Assembly: GCF_002050515.1 (NCBI RefSeq)
Contig: NZ_LTAY01000015.1
Location: forward strand, 1 to 64,000
Reading direction: 5' to 3'
Source: Clostridium thermobutyricum DSM 4928
GTDB taxonomy: Bacteria; Bacillota; Clostridia; Clostridiales; Clostridiaceae
DNA length: 64,000 bases
In this document: piece by piece, positions 1 through 9,545 of the stretch
Numbering within the stretch: the first letter of the stretch is position 1
Layout of the letters: each line of letters opens with the position of its first letter
Translations under genes and position numbers: made by a program
Notes under the pieces: model-generated
Database searches by the model: none
What the model was told of the DNA's origin: nothing
Seen by the model: only the letters and a program-made list of their open reading frames with translations

Positions 1-863
1 TAGTATATATGGCAATTATTAATCTAATTTTATATTTAATTATAAATGTAATAAATATACCAATTAATTATAAAATATTAAATTTTAGTGGTATACCTTT
101 ACAAAAGAGTTATTTATACATTTTTTTTACAGGACCTAAATTAATAATGTTCAATAGAATATTAACTAGAATACAAGGCGTTTTTTGGGAACCAGGATTA
201 TATCAAATATTTTTGAATTTAGCATTACTTTCATATCTTTTTCAGGAAAAAAAGCATAAAAAGAAAATAATTTTTATACTTATAGTCAGCATAATACTGA
301 CATACTCAACAACAGGATATATATTGGGAATAGTTCTTATATTTATAAAATTATTGGCTATGATTAGAGATATGAAAAATAATAAAATATTGAAGTTTTT
401 ATTAATAACTTTTATGCCGATAATAACTTTAATATGTATATATTTTGCATTAAAAATTATGATATTAAAAATAAATGCGGGAATAAATTATGGAAATAAG
501 TCCTATAGTATTAGAACTACAGATCTTATTGATTGTGCAAAACAATTTTTAAAAACTCCTATTATAGGAAGTGGATTTTTTAATTATAGCGTATTGCCGA
601 GAAAAGGAAGTGTAAATGGATTATTTTCAATTTTCTATCAAACAGGAATTATAGGGACTTTTATTTTATTAGTAATACCTATGAAGAGATTATTTGGTAA
701 ATTTAAGAAAGAGATTTGTTTAGAATTTGCTATTGGATTTATTTTATGGCTAATTATGTCTTTGATGAATGAACCAATACAATACAGTAATTTTATATTA
801 ATGATAATATCATACGGATATTTATTTAATTATGAGAAATATAATAAAAATAAGTTTTTTTAA
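1..863 (+). CDS. O-antigen/capsule polymerase (Wzy-like), 5'-truncated by window edge
   Basis: Hydrophobic multi-spanning protein with the hallmarks of Wzy/O-antigen polymerases, which join undecaprenyl-linked repeat units on the outer face of the membrane. Several membrane segments flank a loop with FWEPGLYQIFLNLALL, and a later segment contains LTYSTTGYILG; both patterns are typical of this family. The reading frame stays open to base 1, and the visible 284 residues from the first ATG at 9 are shorter than the usual 400 or so, so the true start lies outside the window. The next gene, a glycosyltransferase, starts 11 bases downstream. Wzy proteins are too diverse to predict the linkage formed. 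Confidence 0.7.
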   Translation, partial: VYMAIINLILYLIINVINIPINYKILNFSGIPLQKSYLYIFFTGPKLIMFNRILTRIQGVFWEPGLYQIFLNLALLSYLFQEKKHKKKIIFILIVSIILTYSTTGYILGIVLIFIKLLAMIRDMKNNKILKFLLITFMPIITLICIYFALKIMILKINAGINYGNKSYSIRTTDLIDCAKQFLKTPIIGSGFFNYSVLPRKGSVNGLFSIFYQTGIIGTFILLVIPMKRLFGKFKKEICLEFAIGFILWLIMSLMNEPIQYSNFILMIISYGYLFNYEKYNKNKFF

Positions 864-874
864 AGAGGTGTGAA

Positions 875-1768
875 ATGAAACCTAAAATAGGAATAGTTCT
901 TGTAAATTATAATGGGGAAAAATTTCAAAATGAATGTATAGAATCTATAAAGAGTATGGATTATAAAAATTATGAAATAATAGTTGTAGATAATGCCTCA
1001 ACTGATAAATCAGTTGAAAAATTGCTAGAAAGTTTTTCGGATATACATCTAATTAGAGAATCTGTTAATAAAGGAATTGCAGAAGGAAATAATATAGGAA
1101 TAAAAAAGGCTATACAATTAGATTGTGAATATATTTTATTATTAAATAATGATACAGAAGTTGATAAATACATGTTAACAAATATGCTTAATAAAGCAAA
1201 TGAAAGAACTTTAGTAACTTGCAAAATGTTTTATTTTGATGAAAAAAATAAGATATGGTTTGCTGGAGGAGAAATCTTATGGGGAAAAGGAACTACTAAG
1301 CATTATGGTATAGACGAATATGATACTGATAGGTTCAATAAATCAAAATATGTAGAATATTCTCCAACTTGTTCGTTATTAATACATAGAAATGTATTTG
1401 AAGATATTGGTTTTATGGATGAAAAATATTTCTTATATTTTGATGATACTGATTTTATTGCTAGAGCAAATAATAAAGGATATAAGATTTGGTATGAAGC
1501 AAGTGCTAAATTATGGCATAAGGTAAGTTCATCTAGTGGAGGAAACAATTCAAAACTATATAATTATTACATAAATAGAAATAGGATATATTTTATAAAT
1601 AAGTTTTGTAATAAAAGAATATTACCTAAAATGTATTTTTGGACAAGTAGAAAAATATTGATTTTAAAGCATAAATTAAAAAAAGACGGAGTGGATGTAA
1701 TTATAAAAGAAGCAATAAAAGATTACAAAATGAATAATATGTATTATAAAAATTTAAACAAAATATAA
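875..1768 (+). CDS. Glycosyltransferase family 2 (rhamnosyltransferase-like)
   Basis: GT2 enzyme expected to transfer a sugar from a nucleotide donor onto the lipid-linked repeat unit at the cytoplasmic membrane face. The N-terminus has VLVNYNG followed by EIIVVDNASTD, the nucleotide-binding start of a GT-A fold. LLLNNDTEVD near residues 89-98 supplies the metal-binding acidic motif, and FLYFDDTDFIARA near residue 186 matches the acceptor-side acidic motif. The length of 297 residues is normal. The start follows an AGAGGTG ribosome site. It sits directly upstream of the dTDP-sugar genes, so a deoxysugar donor is plausible but not proven. Confidence 0.85.
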   Translation: MKPKIGIVLVNYNGEKFQNECIESIKSMDYKNYEIIVVDNASTDKSVEKLLESFSDIHLIRESVNKGIAEGNNIGIKKAIQLDCEYILLLNNDTEVDKYMLTNMLNKANERTLVTCKMFYFDEKNKIWFAGGEILWGKGTTKHYGIDEYDTDRFNKSKYVEYSPTCSLLIHRNVFEDIGFMDEKYFLYFDDTDFIARANNKGYKIWYEASAKLWHKVSSSSGGNNSKLYNYYINRNRIYFINKFCNKRILPKMYFWTSRKILILKHKLKKDGVDVIIKEAIKDYKMNNMYYKNLNKI

Positions 1769-1796
1769 TTGTTTTTGAATAAAAGGAGATGGAAAT

Positions 1797-2702
1797 ATGA
1801 AAGGTATAGTATTAGCTGGAGGAAGTGGAACAAGACTATATCCTGTAACAAAATCAATGTCAAAGCAAATGGCACCTATATATGATAAACCAATGATTTA
1901 TTATCCAATGTCAGTACTTATGCTCGCTGGAATTAGAGAAATATTAATTATATCTACTCCAAGAGATATAGTTAATTTTAAAGAATTATTTAAAGATGGA
2001 AATGAATTTGGTCTTGAAATTGAATATGCTGTCCAAGAAAATCCAAATGGGCTAGCAGAAGCATTTATTATTGGTGAAAAATTTATTGGTTCTGATAGTG
2101 TTGCTATGATACTTGGAGATAATATTTTTTATGGACAAAATTTTTCAAGTCATTTATTAAATTCTGCAAAGTTAAAAGAAGGAGCTATAGTATTTGGATA
2201 TTATGTACAAGATCCGAAATCGTTTGGAGTAGTAGAATTTGATAAAAGTGGAAAAGTTATTTCTTTAGAAGAAAAACCAGAAATACCAAAGTCAAAATAT
2301 GCAATTCCTGGGCTCTATTTTTATGATAATACTGTTATTGAAAAAGCAAAATCTCTTAAACCATCTATTAGAGGAGAACTTGAAATAACAGATTTAAATA
2401 GGATTTATATGGAAGAAGAAAAACTTAGAGTAAATCTTTTAGGAAGAGGAATGGCTTGGCTTGATACAGGAACTCATGATTCAATGCTTAAAGCATCAAA
2501 TTTTGTACAGGCAGTTCAAAGTACTCAAGGAACTTATATAGCATGTTTAGAGGAAATTGCATATAGAAAAGGGTGGATTGATTCAAAAAAAGTTCTAGAG
2601 CTTGCTAAACCACTAATGAAGACAGGATATGGTAAATATCTTATTGAGATAGTAGATGAAGTTGAAAAATTAAGAGCTGAATCAATGGCAACTATAATGT
2701 AA
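1797..2702 (+). CDS. rmlA: Glucose-1-phosphate thymidylyltransferase
   Basis: Makes dTDP-glucose from dTTP and glucose-1-phosphate, the first step to dTDP-L-rhamnose and other dTDP-deoxysugars. The N-terminal signature [19 protein letters not shown] binds the nucleotide. LGDNIFYG near residue 107 is the metal/substrate motif, and [15 protein letters not shown] near residue 219 is characteristic of the short RmlA class. The length of 301 residues is close to the family norm. An AAGGAGATGG ribosome site precedes the ATG. rmlC follows after 10 bases and rmlB is further downstream, so these form one pathway unit. Confidence 0.95.
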   Translation: MKGIVLAGGSGTRLYPVTKSMSKQMAPIYDKPMIYYPMSVLMLAGIREILIISTPRDIVNFKELFKDGNEFGLEIEYAVQENPNGLAEAFIIGEKFIGSDSVAMILGDNIFYGQNFSSHLLNSAKLKEGAIVFGYYVQDPKSFGVVEFDKSGKVISLEEKPEIPKSKYAIPGLYFYDNTVIEKAKSLKPSIRGELEITDLNRIYMEEEKLRVNLLGRGMAWLDTGTHDSMLKASNFVQAVQSTQGTYIACLEEIAYRKGWIDSKKVLELAKPLMKTGYGKYLIEIVDEVEKLRAESMATIM

Positions 2703-2712
2703 AGGAGAAAAA

Positions 2713-3264
2713 ATGAGTAACTTTAAATTTATAAAAACAAAAATAAAAGATTTATATATCATAGAGCAAAAAATTTTTGAAGATGATAGAGGTTATTTTA
2801 TGGAATTATATAATAAAAAGGATTTTAATGAGGCTGGACTTGATATGGAATTTGTTCAAGACAATGAATCAAAATCAAAAAAAGGTGTTTTAAGAGGGCT
2901 TCATTTTCAAAAACAACATTCTCAAGGTAAATTAGTTAGAGTAATCGAAGGTAAGGTTTATGATGTAGCGGTTGATTTGAGGAAAGAGTCAGAAACATAT
3001 GGACAATGGGAAGGTGTACTTTTAACTTCAGAGAATAAAAAACAATTTTATATACCTGAAGGATTTGCTCATGGATTTTTAGTAATTTCTGATTATGCAA
3101 TATTTAATTATAAGTGTACAGATTTTTATGCACCTGAATATGAAGATGGGATTATTTGGAATGATCCTGATTTAAAAATAATTTGGCCTTTAGATGGAAT
3201 AGAAGAAATTTTTCTTTCAGAAAAAGATAAAAAACAAAAAAGATTTATAGATTTAGATATTTAA
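2713..3264 (+). CDS. rmlC: dTDP-4-dehydrorhamnose 3,5-epimerase
   Basis: Epimerises C3 and C5 of dTDP-4-keto-6-deoxy-D-glucose to the L-configured 4-keto sugar. The cupin enzyme shows VLRGLHFQ with the catalytic His at residue 64, the core strands KLVRVIEGKVYDVAVDLR, and IPEGFAHGF. The active-site tyrosine region NYKCTDFY lies near residues 132-139. The length of 183 residues is normal. In many Firmicutes rmlD follows immediately; here a 121-bp non-coding gap leads to rmlB instead, so the L-4-keto product must be reduced by another enzyme, perhaps one of the SDR proteins downstream or an RmlD encoded outside the window. Confidence 0.95.
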   Translation: MSNFKFIKTKIKDLYIIEQKIFEDDRGYFMELYNKKDFNEAGLDMEFVQDNESKSKKGVLRGLHFQKQHSQGKLVRVIEGKVYDVAVDLRKESETYGQWEGVLLTSENKKQFYIPEGFAHGFLVISDYAIFNYKCTDFYAPEYEDGIIWNDPDLKIIWPLDGIEEIFLSEKDKKQKRFIDLDI

Positions 3265-3385
3265 TTTTTATGTGTATTTATTAAATAAAATATTTATAAA
3301 AGTTAAAATATAGACGATTATGAATTATGTTTTTAGAAATTAATTAAATAATTATTTTTATAGAAATATATAAGGAGAAAAGAAA

Positions 3386-4435
3386 ATGAAAACTTATTTA
3401 GTTACAGGTGGAGCAGGATTTATAGGATCAAATTTTGTTCTATATATGCTTAAGAAATATAAAGATATAAAAATAATAAATTTAGATAAATTAACTTATG
3501 CAGGGAATTTAGAAAATTTAAAATCAATAGAAAATGATGAAAGATATATATTTGTTCAAGGAGATATATGTGATAAAGAATTAGTTTCAAATCTTTTCAA
3601 AACTTATGAAATAGATTATGTAGCTCATTTTGCAGCAGAATCACATGTTGATAGAAGTATAAGAGAACCAGAAGTTTTTGCAAAAACAAATGTTTTAGGA
3701 ACAGTAAATCTTTTAAATTGTGCAAAAGAAGCTTGGGAAACTGAAAAAGGATGGAAAGAAGGCGTTAAATTCTTACATGTTTCAACTGATGAAGTATATG
3801 GTTCATTAGGAGAAACAGGTTATTTTATGGAAACAACACCACTTGATCCACATAGTCCATATTCATCAAGTAAAGCTAGTTCAGATCTTATGGTAAAAGC
3901 GTATTCAGATACTTATAAAATGCCAGTTAACATAACAAGATGTTCAAATAATTATGGACCTTATCAATTTCCAGAAAAATTAATTCCATTATTAATAAAC
4001 AATTGCTTAAATCATAAAGATTTACCAGTTTACGGAGATGGATTAAATATAAGAGATTGGTTATTTGTTGAAGACCATGCAAAGGCAATAGATATGGTAA
4101 TCAATAATGGTAGACTTGGAGAAGTTTATAATGTTGGGGGGCATAATGAAAGAACAAATATCCAAATAGTTAAAACAGTTATTTCATATATAAATGAAAA
4201 TGTAGATAAAGAAGTAACAGAAAACTTAATTAAATATGTAGAAGATAGAAAAGGTCATGATAGAAGATATGGAATAGATCCCACAAAGATAAAAGAAGAA
4301 CTTGGATGGTATCCTGAAACAACTTTTGAAGTTGGAATAAAGAAAACTATAAAATGGTATTTAGATAATAAAGAGTGGATGGAAAATGTAACATCTGGAG
4401 ATTATCAAAAGTATTATTCAAAAATGTATATTTGA
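3386..4435 (+). CDS. rmlB: dTDP-glucose 4,6-dehydratase
   Basis: Converts dTDP-glucose to dTDP-4-keto-6-deoxyglucose using tightly bound NAD. It shows the Rossmann glycine motif GGAGFIGSNF at residues 8-17, the catalytic STDEVYGS at 133-140 and the YxxxK pair at Tyr159/Lys163. The sequence HVDRSIREP and the later RDWLFVEDHAKAI are typical of RmlB. The length of 349 residues is normal. The ATG follows AAGGAGAAA. Its product is the branch point for the L-sugar route through RmlC and for amination by the VioA-like enzyme at 9546-10649. Confidence 0.95.
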   Translation: MKTYLVTGGAGFIGSNFVLYMLKKYKDIKIINLDKLTYAGNLENLKSIENDERYIFVQGDICDKELVSNLFKTYEIDYVAHFAAESHVDRSIREPEVFAKTNVLGTVNLLNCAKEAWETEKGWKEGVKFLHVSTDEVYGSLGETGYFMETTPLDPHSPYSSSKASSDLMVKAYSDTYKMPVNITRCSNNYGPYQFPEKLIPLLINNCLNHKDLPVYGDGLNIRDWLFVEDHAKAIDMVINNGRLGEVYNVGGHNERTNIQIVKTVISYINENVDKEVTENLIKYVEDRKGHDRRYGIDPTKIKEELGWYPETTFEVGIKKTIKWYLDNKEWMENVTSGDYQKYYSKMYI

Positions 4436-4451
4436 AAGGATGTGATAATTA

Positions 4452-5282
4452 ATGAAAATATTAGTTACAGGGGCTAATGGATATTTAGGAAAACATGTAG
4501 TTAATAAATTGGTTGATATGGGATATACAGTATATGCGAGTGATTTAAATTTTAATGGAATTAATGAAAAAGCTATAAAAGTATATGAACCTATTTTTTC
4601 AGAGAAAAAGGATATTTATAAATTAGTTGGAGCACCAGATATATGTATACATTTAGCATGGAGAGATGGATTTGTTCATGAGTCTGAAAATCATATAGTA
4701 GATTTATCAAAGCATTATATATTTTTGAAAAATATGATTGAAAATGGATTAAAACATTTAGTTGTAATGGGGACTATGCACGAAGTTGGATATTATGAAG
4801 GTAAAATAGACGAAAATACCCCTACTAACCCATTATCAAAATATGGTATTGCTAAAAATACTTTAAGACAGTTGTTACAAAACTTGGAAAGAAGAAATGA
4901 ATTTATTTTTCAATGGCTAAGAGCTTACTATATTATAGGAGATGATTTAAGAGGAAACTCTATTTTTTCCAAAATAGCTTTAATGGAAAGTAAAGGAGAA
5001 AAATATTTTCCTTTTACAACAGGAGAAAACAAATATGATTTTATATCAATTGAAGAGTTAACTAATCAAATTGTTATGAGCTCTATACAAAATGAAATAA
5101 CTGGAATAATAAATTGTTGTTCTGGAAATCCTGTTAAATTAAAAGATAAAGTTGAAGAATTTATAAAGAAAAATAATTTTAAAATAAAACTTAAGTATGG
5201 AGTATATCCATCTAGGATATATGATTCTCCAGAAATATGGGGAGATAATAGTAAAATAATTAAGATTTTAAATAATAAGTAA
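4452..5282 (+). CDS. NAD(P)-dependent SDR sugar reductase/epimerase
   Basis: Extended short-chain dehydrogenase/reductase acting on a nucleotide sugar. It begins with the cofactor motif VTGANGYLGKHV and has an active-site YGIAK (YxxxK) near residue 130. At 276 residues it is short for a full epimerase and closer to 4-keto-sugar reductases. It lacks the DYVFDG-type motif I expect of RmlD, so I do not call it rmlD. Its place just after rmlA-rmlC-rmlB makes reduction of a dTDP-4-keto-6-deoxysugar, for example to a 6-deoxytalose- or fucose-type sugar, a reasonable inference. The substrate cannot be read from the sequence. Confidence 0.75.
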   Translation: MKILVTGANGYLGKHVVNKLVDMGYTVYASDLNFNGINEKAIKVYEPIFSEKKDIYKLVGAPDICIHLAWRDGFVHESENHIVDLSKHYIFLKNMIENGLKHLVVMGTMHEVGYYEGKIDENTPTNPLSKYGIAKNTLRQLLQNLERRNEFIFQWLRAYYIIGDDLRGNSIFSKIALMESKGEKYFPFTTGENKYDFISIEELTNQIVMSSIQNEITGIINCCSGNPVKLKDKVEEFIKKNNFKIKLKYGVYPSRIYDSPEIWGDNSKIIKILNNK

Positions 5283-5310
5283 TATTATTTAATTTAGGAG
5301 TGGAGCAAAT

Positions 5311-6273
5311 ATGGAATCACAAATAATGGTAACAATAGGATGTATTACATATAATCATGAGAAATATATAGAAAAAGCTATACAGAGCTTTTTAATGCAA
5401 GAATGTAAATATAAATATGAAATAATAATACATGATGATGCTTCATTAGATAATACAGCTAAAATAATAAAAAAATATGAAGAAAAATATCCAGATATAA
5501 TAAAGGGAATATATCAAACTGAAAATCAATATTCAAAAGGTATCATGACATCACAAATAGTTAGAAATGCAGCAAGAGGAAAATATATAGCTTTTTGTGA
5601 AGGAGATGACTATTGGATAGATAAAAAAAAGATAGAAGAACAAGTTGAGTTTCTTGAAAATAACCCCGATTATATAGCTACAGGGCATTGGTGTAATATA
5701 GTTGATAAATATGGAAAAATAAGTAATCAATATAAAAATGCAGATAAAGTTTTTAATTTTAAAGAAAATGAATATACATTAAGACATTATAAAAAAGATA
5801 TGATTCCAGCACATATAAATACTATAATGCATAGAAATATATATTTAAATTCAAAATATGATTACAATCAGATATATAAAGCAAGCAGATTAGTAGGAGA
5901 TAGAACGACAATATTAATATTAGCTTTATCTGGAAGAATTAATATAGAACATAAAGTAATGAGTGTATATAGATTTGTTATTGATGAGAAAGGAAGCTAT
6001 AGTAGTAAAATTATAAATCAAAATAGATGTTATGAATGGTATTTATATTATAAAAAATTAGAAGAATATATTCTAAAAATAATGCAAATAAGAATTAATT
6101 TGAGTAAATTAAAATGTCAACATTTCATTAATTCAATAATATATTATTTGAAAACAAAAGATTTAGAGGATAAAAAAGTTATTTATAGAATATGGAAAGA
6201 TTGCAATAAAAAAGATATTATATTATACTTTCCTATTTCAATAATTAATAAAATTAAATTCAAAATACAATAA
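5311..6273 (+). CDS. Glycosyltransferase family 2
   Basis: GT2 transferase of 320 residues. The N-terminus reads IGCITYNHEKYIEKAIQSFL, then EIIIHDDASLDNT and FCEGDDYWID, the metal-binding acidic motif near residue 98. The C-terminal third is Lys/Ile-rich and ends with possible amphipathic helices that could rest on the membrane. The ATG is preceded by TTAGGAGTGGAGC; an internal ATG at 5326 is less well spaced. It lies between an SDR gene and the flippase and should add one residue of the repeat unit. Donor and acceptor are unknown. Confidence 0.85.
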   Translation: MESQIMVTIGCITYNHEKYIEKAIQSFLMQECKYKYEIIIHDDASLDNTAKIIKKYEEKYPDIIKGIYQTENQYSKGIMTSQIVRNAARGKYIAFCEGDDYWIDKKKIEEQVEFLENNPDYIATGHWCNIVDKYGKISNQYKNADKVFNFKENEYTLRHYKKDMIPAHINTIMHRNIYLNSKYDYNQIYKASRLVGDRTTILILALSGRINIEHKVMSVYRFVIDEKGSYSSKIINQNRCYEWYLYYKKLEEYILKIMQIRINLSKLKCQHFINSIIYYLKTKDLEDKKVIYRIWKDCNKKDIILYFPISIINKIKFKIQ

Positions 6274-6286
6274 ATTGGAGTAATAA

Positions 6287-7741
6287 ATGAAAGAAAAAAA
6301 TGAATTAAGAAAAAAAACTTTTAGTGGGTTGATTTGGACTTTCTCTGATTTAGTTATAAACCAAGGTCTGCAATTTATAATTCAAATTGTTTTAGCAAGA
6401 TTATTATTACCAGAAGAGTTTGGACTTATAGGAATGATTACTATTTTTATAGCTGTATCTAATTCAATAGTTGACAGCGGATTTTCAAATGCGTTAATTA
6501 GAGAAGATGAGGTTACACAAGAAGATTATTCTACAGTATTTTATTTTAATTTAGGGACATCTATTATATTATATATTATTTTATATTTTTCATCACCGAG
6601 TATAGGTAGTTTTTTTTCAGAGCCACAATTAATTAGTGTCTTGAGAGTGTTAGCAATTACTCTTATAATAAATTCTTTTGGATTAATTCAGAAAACTAAG
6701 ATGACTAGAGAACTTGAATTTAAATTACAAATGGTAATAAATATGATTTCTTCAATTACTTCAGGAATAGGTGCAATTATATTAGCATACTTAGGATTTG
6801 GAATTTGGAGTTTAGTATTTAGAACAATAATTTTACAGGGAGTACAAGCCATAATGCTTTGTTTTTTTAATAGATGGTGGCCATCTTTTGTATTTAGTAT
6901 AAAATCTTTTAAAAAGCTATTCGGTTTTGGATGGAAATTATTAGTTTCAGGGTTAATAGATACAACTTATAATAACTTATATTATGTAATTATAGGGAAA
7001 ATATACTCTTCAACTGATTTAGGATATTATACAAACGCACAAAAACTCAGAGATGTAGCATCTAATTCAATTTCATTAGCTGTGCAAAAAGTTACATATC
7101 CAGTATTGAGTAATATTCAATCTGAAGAGGAAAGGTTGCGTATAGCTTATAGGAAAATGATAAGAAGTGCAGTTTATGTTACGTTTCCTTTTATGTTTGG
7201 ATTATTGATTATAGCCAAACCATTAATAACAATTTTATTTGGTGAAAATTGGGTTAATAGTATAGTTTATTTTCAAATATTATGTATTGCAGGAATGCTA
7301 TATCCATTACATGCTTTGAATTTGAATATTTTACAAGTTAAAGGAAGATCAGATTTATTTTTGAGATTAGAAATAATAAAAAAAGGAGTATCTGTATCAT
7401 TAATAATAATTGCGATTATATTAAAATTTAGAATTGATAATCTTATATGGATTATGGTTTTGAATTCAGTAATATGCTTTTTTATTAACTCTTATTATTC
7501 AAAAAGTATAATTGGATATTCAACATTTCAACAATTAAAAGATATATCAAAAATATTTATAGTTACTATTTTAATGGGAATTATAGCTTGTATTCCTATA
7601 TTTTTAAATATGGATAGCAATTTTCTATTATTAATAATTCAAGTTTTATTAGGGATTATATCATATATAATATTTAGTAAAATTTTAAAATTAGAAGAAT
7701 TTAAAGTGATTTTAACATTATTAATAAAAAAAGGAGAATAG
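6287..7741 (+). CDS. Polysaccharide flippase (Wzx family)
   Basis: Integral membrane protein of 484 residues with about 12-14 hydrophobic segments, expected to flip undecaprenyl-PP-linked repeat units across the membrane. The N-terminus, with LIWTFSDLVINQGLQFIIQI followed by LLLPEEFGLIGM, matches the polysaccharide-transport (PST) branch often annotated as lipopolysaccharide biosynthesis protein. A GGAG site lies 6 bases before ATG. The stop is only 3 bases from the next gene, so the operon is tight. It is the flippase partner of the Wzy-like polymerases in this part of the locus and differs clearly from the second flippase at 25291-26733. Confidence 0.88.
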   Translation: MKEKNELRKKTFSGLIWTFSDLVINQGLQFIIQIVLARLLLPEEFGLIGMITIFIAVSNSIVDSGFSNALIREDEVTQEDYSTVFYFNLGTSIILYIILYFSSPSIGSFFSEPQLISVLRVLAITLIINSFGLIQKTKMTRELEFKLQMVINMISSITSGIGAIILAYLGFGIWSLVFRTIILQGVQAIMLCFFNRWWPSFVFSIKSFKKLFGFGWKLLVSGLIDTTYNNLYYVIIGKIYSSTDLGYYTNAQKLRDVASNSISLAVQKVTYPVLSNIQSEEERLRIAYRKMIRSAVYVTFPFMFGLLIIAKPLITILFGENWVNSIVYFQILCIAGMLYPLHALNLNILQVKGRSDLFLRLEIIKKGVSVSLIIIAIILKFRIDNLIWIMVLNSVICFFINSYYSKSIIGYSTFQQLKDISKIFIVTILMGIIACIPIFLNMDSNFLLLIIQVLLGIISYIIFSKILKLEEFKVILTLLIKKGE

Positions 7742-7744
7742 ATA

Positions 7745-8443
7745 ATGAAAGTTGGAATAATGCAACCTTATTTTTTGCCATATATAGGATATTGGCAGTT
7801 GTTAAATGCTGTTGATAAATATGTTATATATGATGATGTTAATTTTATAAAAAAAGGATGGATAAATAGAAATAGAATACTTATGAATGGACAAGCAACA
7901 TTGTTTAACATACAAATGAAAGGAGCTAGTCAAAATAAAAAAATAAATGAGATAGAAATTTCAAAAGAAAATGTGTGGAGAAATAAGCTTTTAAAGAGTA
8001 TAGAACTATCTTATAAGAAAGCACCTTTTTATGAAGTAATTTTCCCTATTATAAAAACTATAATTAATTTTGAGACAAAAAATTTAGCAAAATATATAGA
8101 AAATTCGATTAGAGTAATATGTGAGTACTTAGATATAAATACAAAATTAATTATTTCTTCTGATTTAAAAAAGGATAATATATTAAAAGGAGAAGATAAA
8201 ATTATCAATATATGTAAAATTTTAGGTGCGAATGAATATTATAATGCTATTGGAGGAAGAGAACTATACAATTACGATACTTTTAAAAAAAATGATATAA
8301 AACTGAAATTTTTAAAAACAGAAAATTTTATGTATAAGCAATTTGGAGATAGCTATATTGAAGGATTATCTATATTAGATGTTATTATGTTTAATTCAAA
8401 AGAAGAGGTAAAAGCTATGTTAAATAAATATAGTTTAATATAA
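7745..8443 (+). CDS. WbqC family protein
   Basis: Begins VGIMQPYFLPYIGYWQLL and continues with DKYVIYDDVNFIKKGWINRN, the defining pattern of the WbqC-like family found in O-antigen and capsule clusters. The length of 232 residues is normal. The family's biochemical role is not securely established to my knowledge; its frequent association with genes for 4-amino-4,6-dideoxysugars suggests a part in modifying the amino group. That fits here because a VioA-like aminotransferase lies two genes downstream. No signal peptide or membrane segment is visible, so it should be cytoplasmic. Confidence 0.85.
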   Translation: MKVGIMQPYFLPYIGYWQLLNAVDKYVIYDDVNFIKKGWINRNRILMNGQATLFNIQMKGASQNKKINEIEISKENVWRNKLLKSIELSYKKAPFYEVIFPIIKTIINFETKNLAKYIENSIRVICEYLDINTKLIISSDLKKDNILKGEDKIINICKILGANEYYNAIGGRELYNYDTFKKNDIKLKFLKTENFMYKQFGDSYIEGLSILDVIMFNSKEEVKAMLNKYSLI

Positions 8444-8548
8444 TGAATAATATTTGATCATATTGTGATAATCATAAATAAAATAAAAATATATTTTAAC
8501 ATAAGTTATTTTATTAAAATTAGATATATAAAATGAGGAGGGAATTAT

Positions 8549-9544
8549 ATGAAAAAGATAATTATATTTGGTGCTAGTGGAAATATAGGCTCATATTTCA
8601 CAAAATATTGTAAAGAGTATTTTAATAATAAGGAATATGAGATTATTGCAAGCGGAAGAAAGGAAACAGCTATATTTGATAAAATAGGAATTAAATATAT
8701 ATCAGTAGATATAACTAAAGAATCAGATTTTGAAAAATTACCTAAAAACGATATATATGCTATTATCTTATTAGCAGCAAAAATTCCTTCATATATGGAT
8801 GTTTATAATCCAAAAGAATATCTTGAATCAAATATAATAGGAGCTTTTAATGTTTTGGAATATTGTAGAAAAGTAAAAGCTGATAGAATTTTATATACTC
8901 AAACTACATTTGATATATCAGAATATTTTGGAGAAAATGTGGTTTTAAAACCAGAGTTAGATAAAAAATTTAGTTATACAGGTGATCATGCGATTTATGT
9001 TATATCAAAAAATACAGCTATTGATTTAATAGAGCATTACCATCAAGAATTTGGTTTGAAAAAATTTATTTTTAGATTACCAACGATATATAATTATAGT
9101 TCATATCACTATTATTATCCTGATGGAGTTAAGAAAAAAAGACCAATATATATTATGATAGAAAATGCAATAAAAGGAAAGCCTATCGAATTATGGGGTA
9201 ATCCTAAATATTCAAAGGACATGGTTCATGTATATGATTTTAGTCAAATGTTATGCAAAGCGATTGAGGTTGATAGAAAGTCTGGCATGTATAATGTAGG
9301 AACTGGAAATCCAATAACGTTAGAAGAACAAATTAAAACAATTATTGATGTATTTTCTCCTATAGATAAAAAATCAGAAATAATATACAAACCAGAAAAA
9401 CCTTGTGGAGGTGGATTTTTAATGGATATATCAAATGCAAAAGAAGAGTTAGGATATGAACCTGTTTATAATTGCAGAAAATTATTTGAAGATTACAAAA
9501 AAGAAATGGAAATAAATAGATTTAAAGAGTTAAGAGGCGAATAA
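8549..9544 (+). CDS. NAD-dependent epimerase/dehydratase (SDR)
   Basis: Extended SDR enzyme of 331 residues. The cofactor motif is IIIFGASGNIGSYF at the N-terminus, and YVISK near residue 150 is the YxxxK active site. Later YNVGTGNPITLEEQI and ISNAKEELGYEP match nucleotide-sugar epimerase/dehydratase C-terminal halves. A GGAGGG site precedes the ATG by 7 bases. A 105-bp non-coding gap precedes it, and the next gene starts 2 bases after its stop, so it is probably co-translated with the VioA-like aminotransferase. Candidate substrates are dTDP-4-keto-6-deoxy sugars. The exact reaction is unknown. Confidence 0.8.
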   Translation: MKKIIIFGASGNIGSYFTKYCKEYFNNKEYEIIASGRKETAIFDKIGIKYISVDITKESDFEKLPKNDIYAIILLAAKIPSYMDVYNPKEYLESNIIGAFNVLEYCRKVKADRILYTQTTFDISEYFGENVVLKPELDKKFSYTGDHAIYVISKNTAIDLIEHYHQEFGLKKFIFRLPTIYNYSSYHYYYPDGVKKKRPIYIMIENAIKGKPIELWGNPKYSKDMVHVYDFSQMLCKAIEVDRKSGMYNVGTGNPITLEEQIKTIIDVFSPIDKKSEIIYKPEKPCGGGFLMDISNAKEELGYEPVYNCRKLFEDYKKEMEINRFKELRGE

Positions 9545-9545
9545 G

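Noticed and set aside
3265..3385. Possible rmlD remnant between rmlC and rmlB
   Set aside because: The 121 bases are AT-rich with stops in all frames, and I could not see any RmlD motif, so I record only that rmlD is missing.
4452..5282. Calling this SDR rmlD
   Set aside because: It is close in size and position but lacks the DYVFDG-type motif expected of RmlD.
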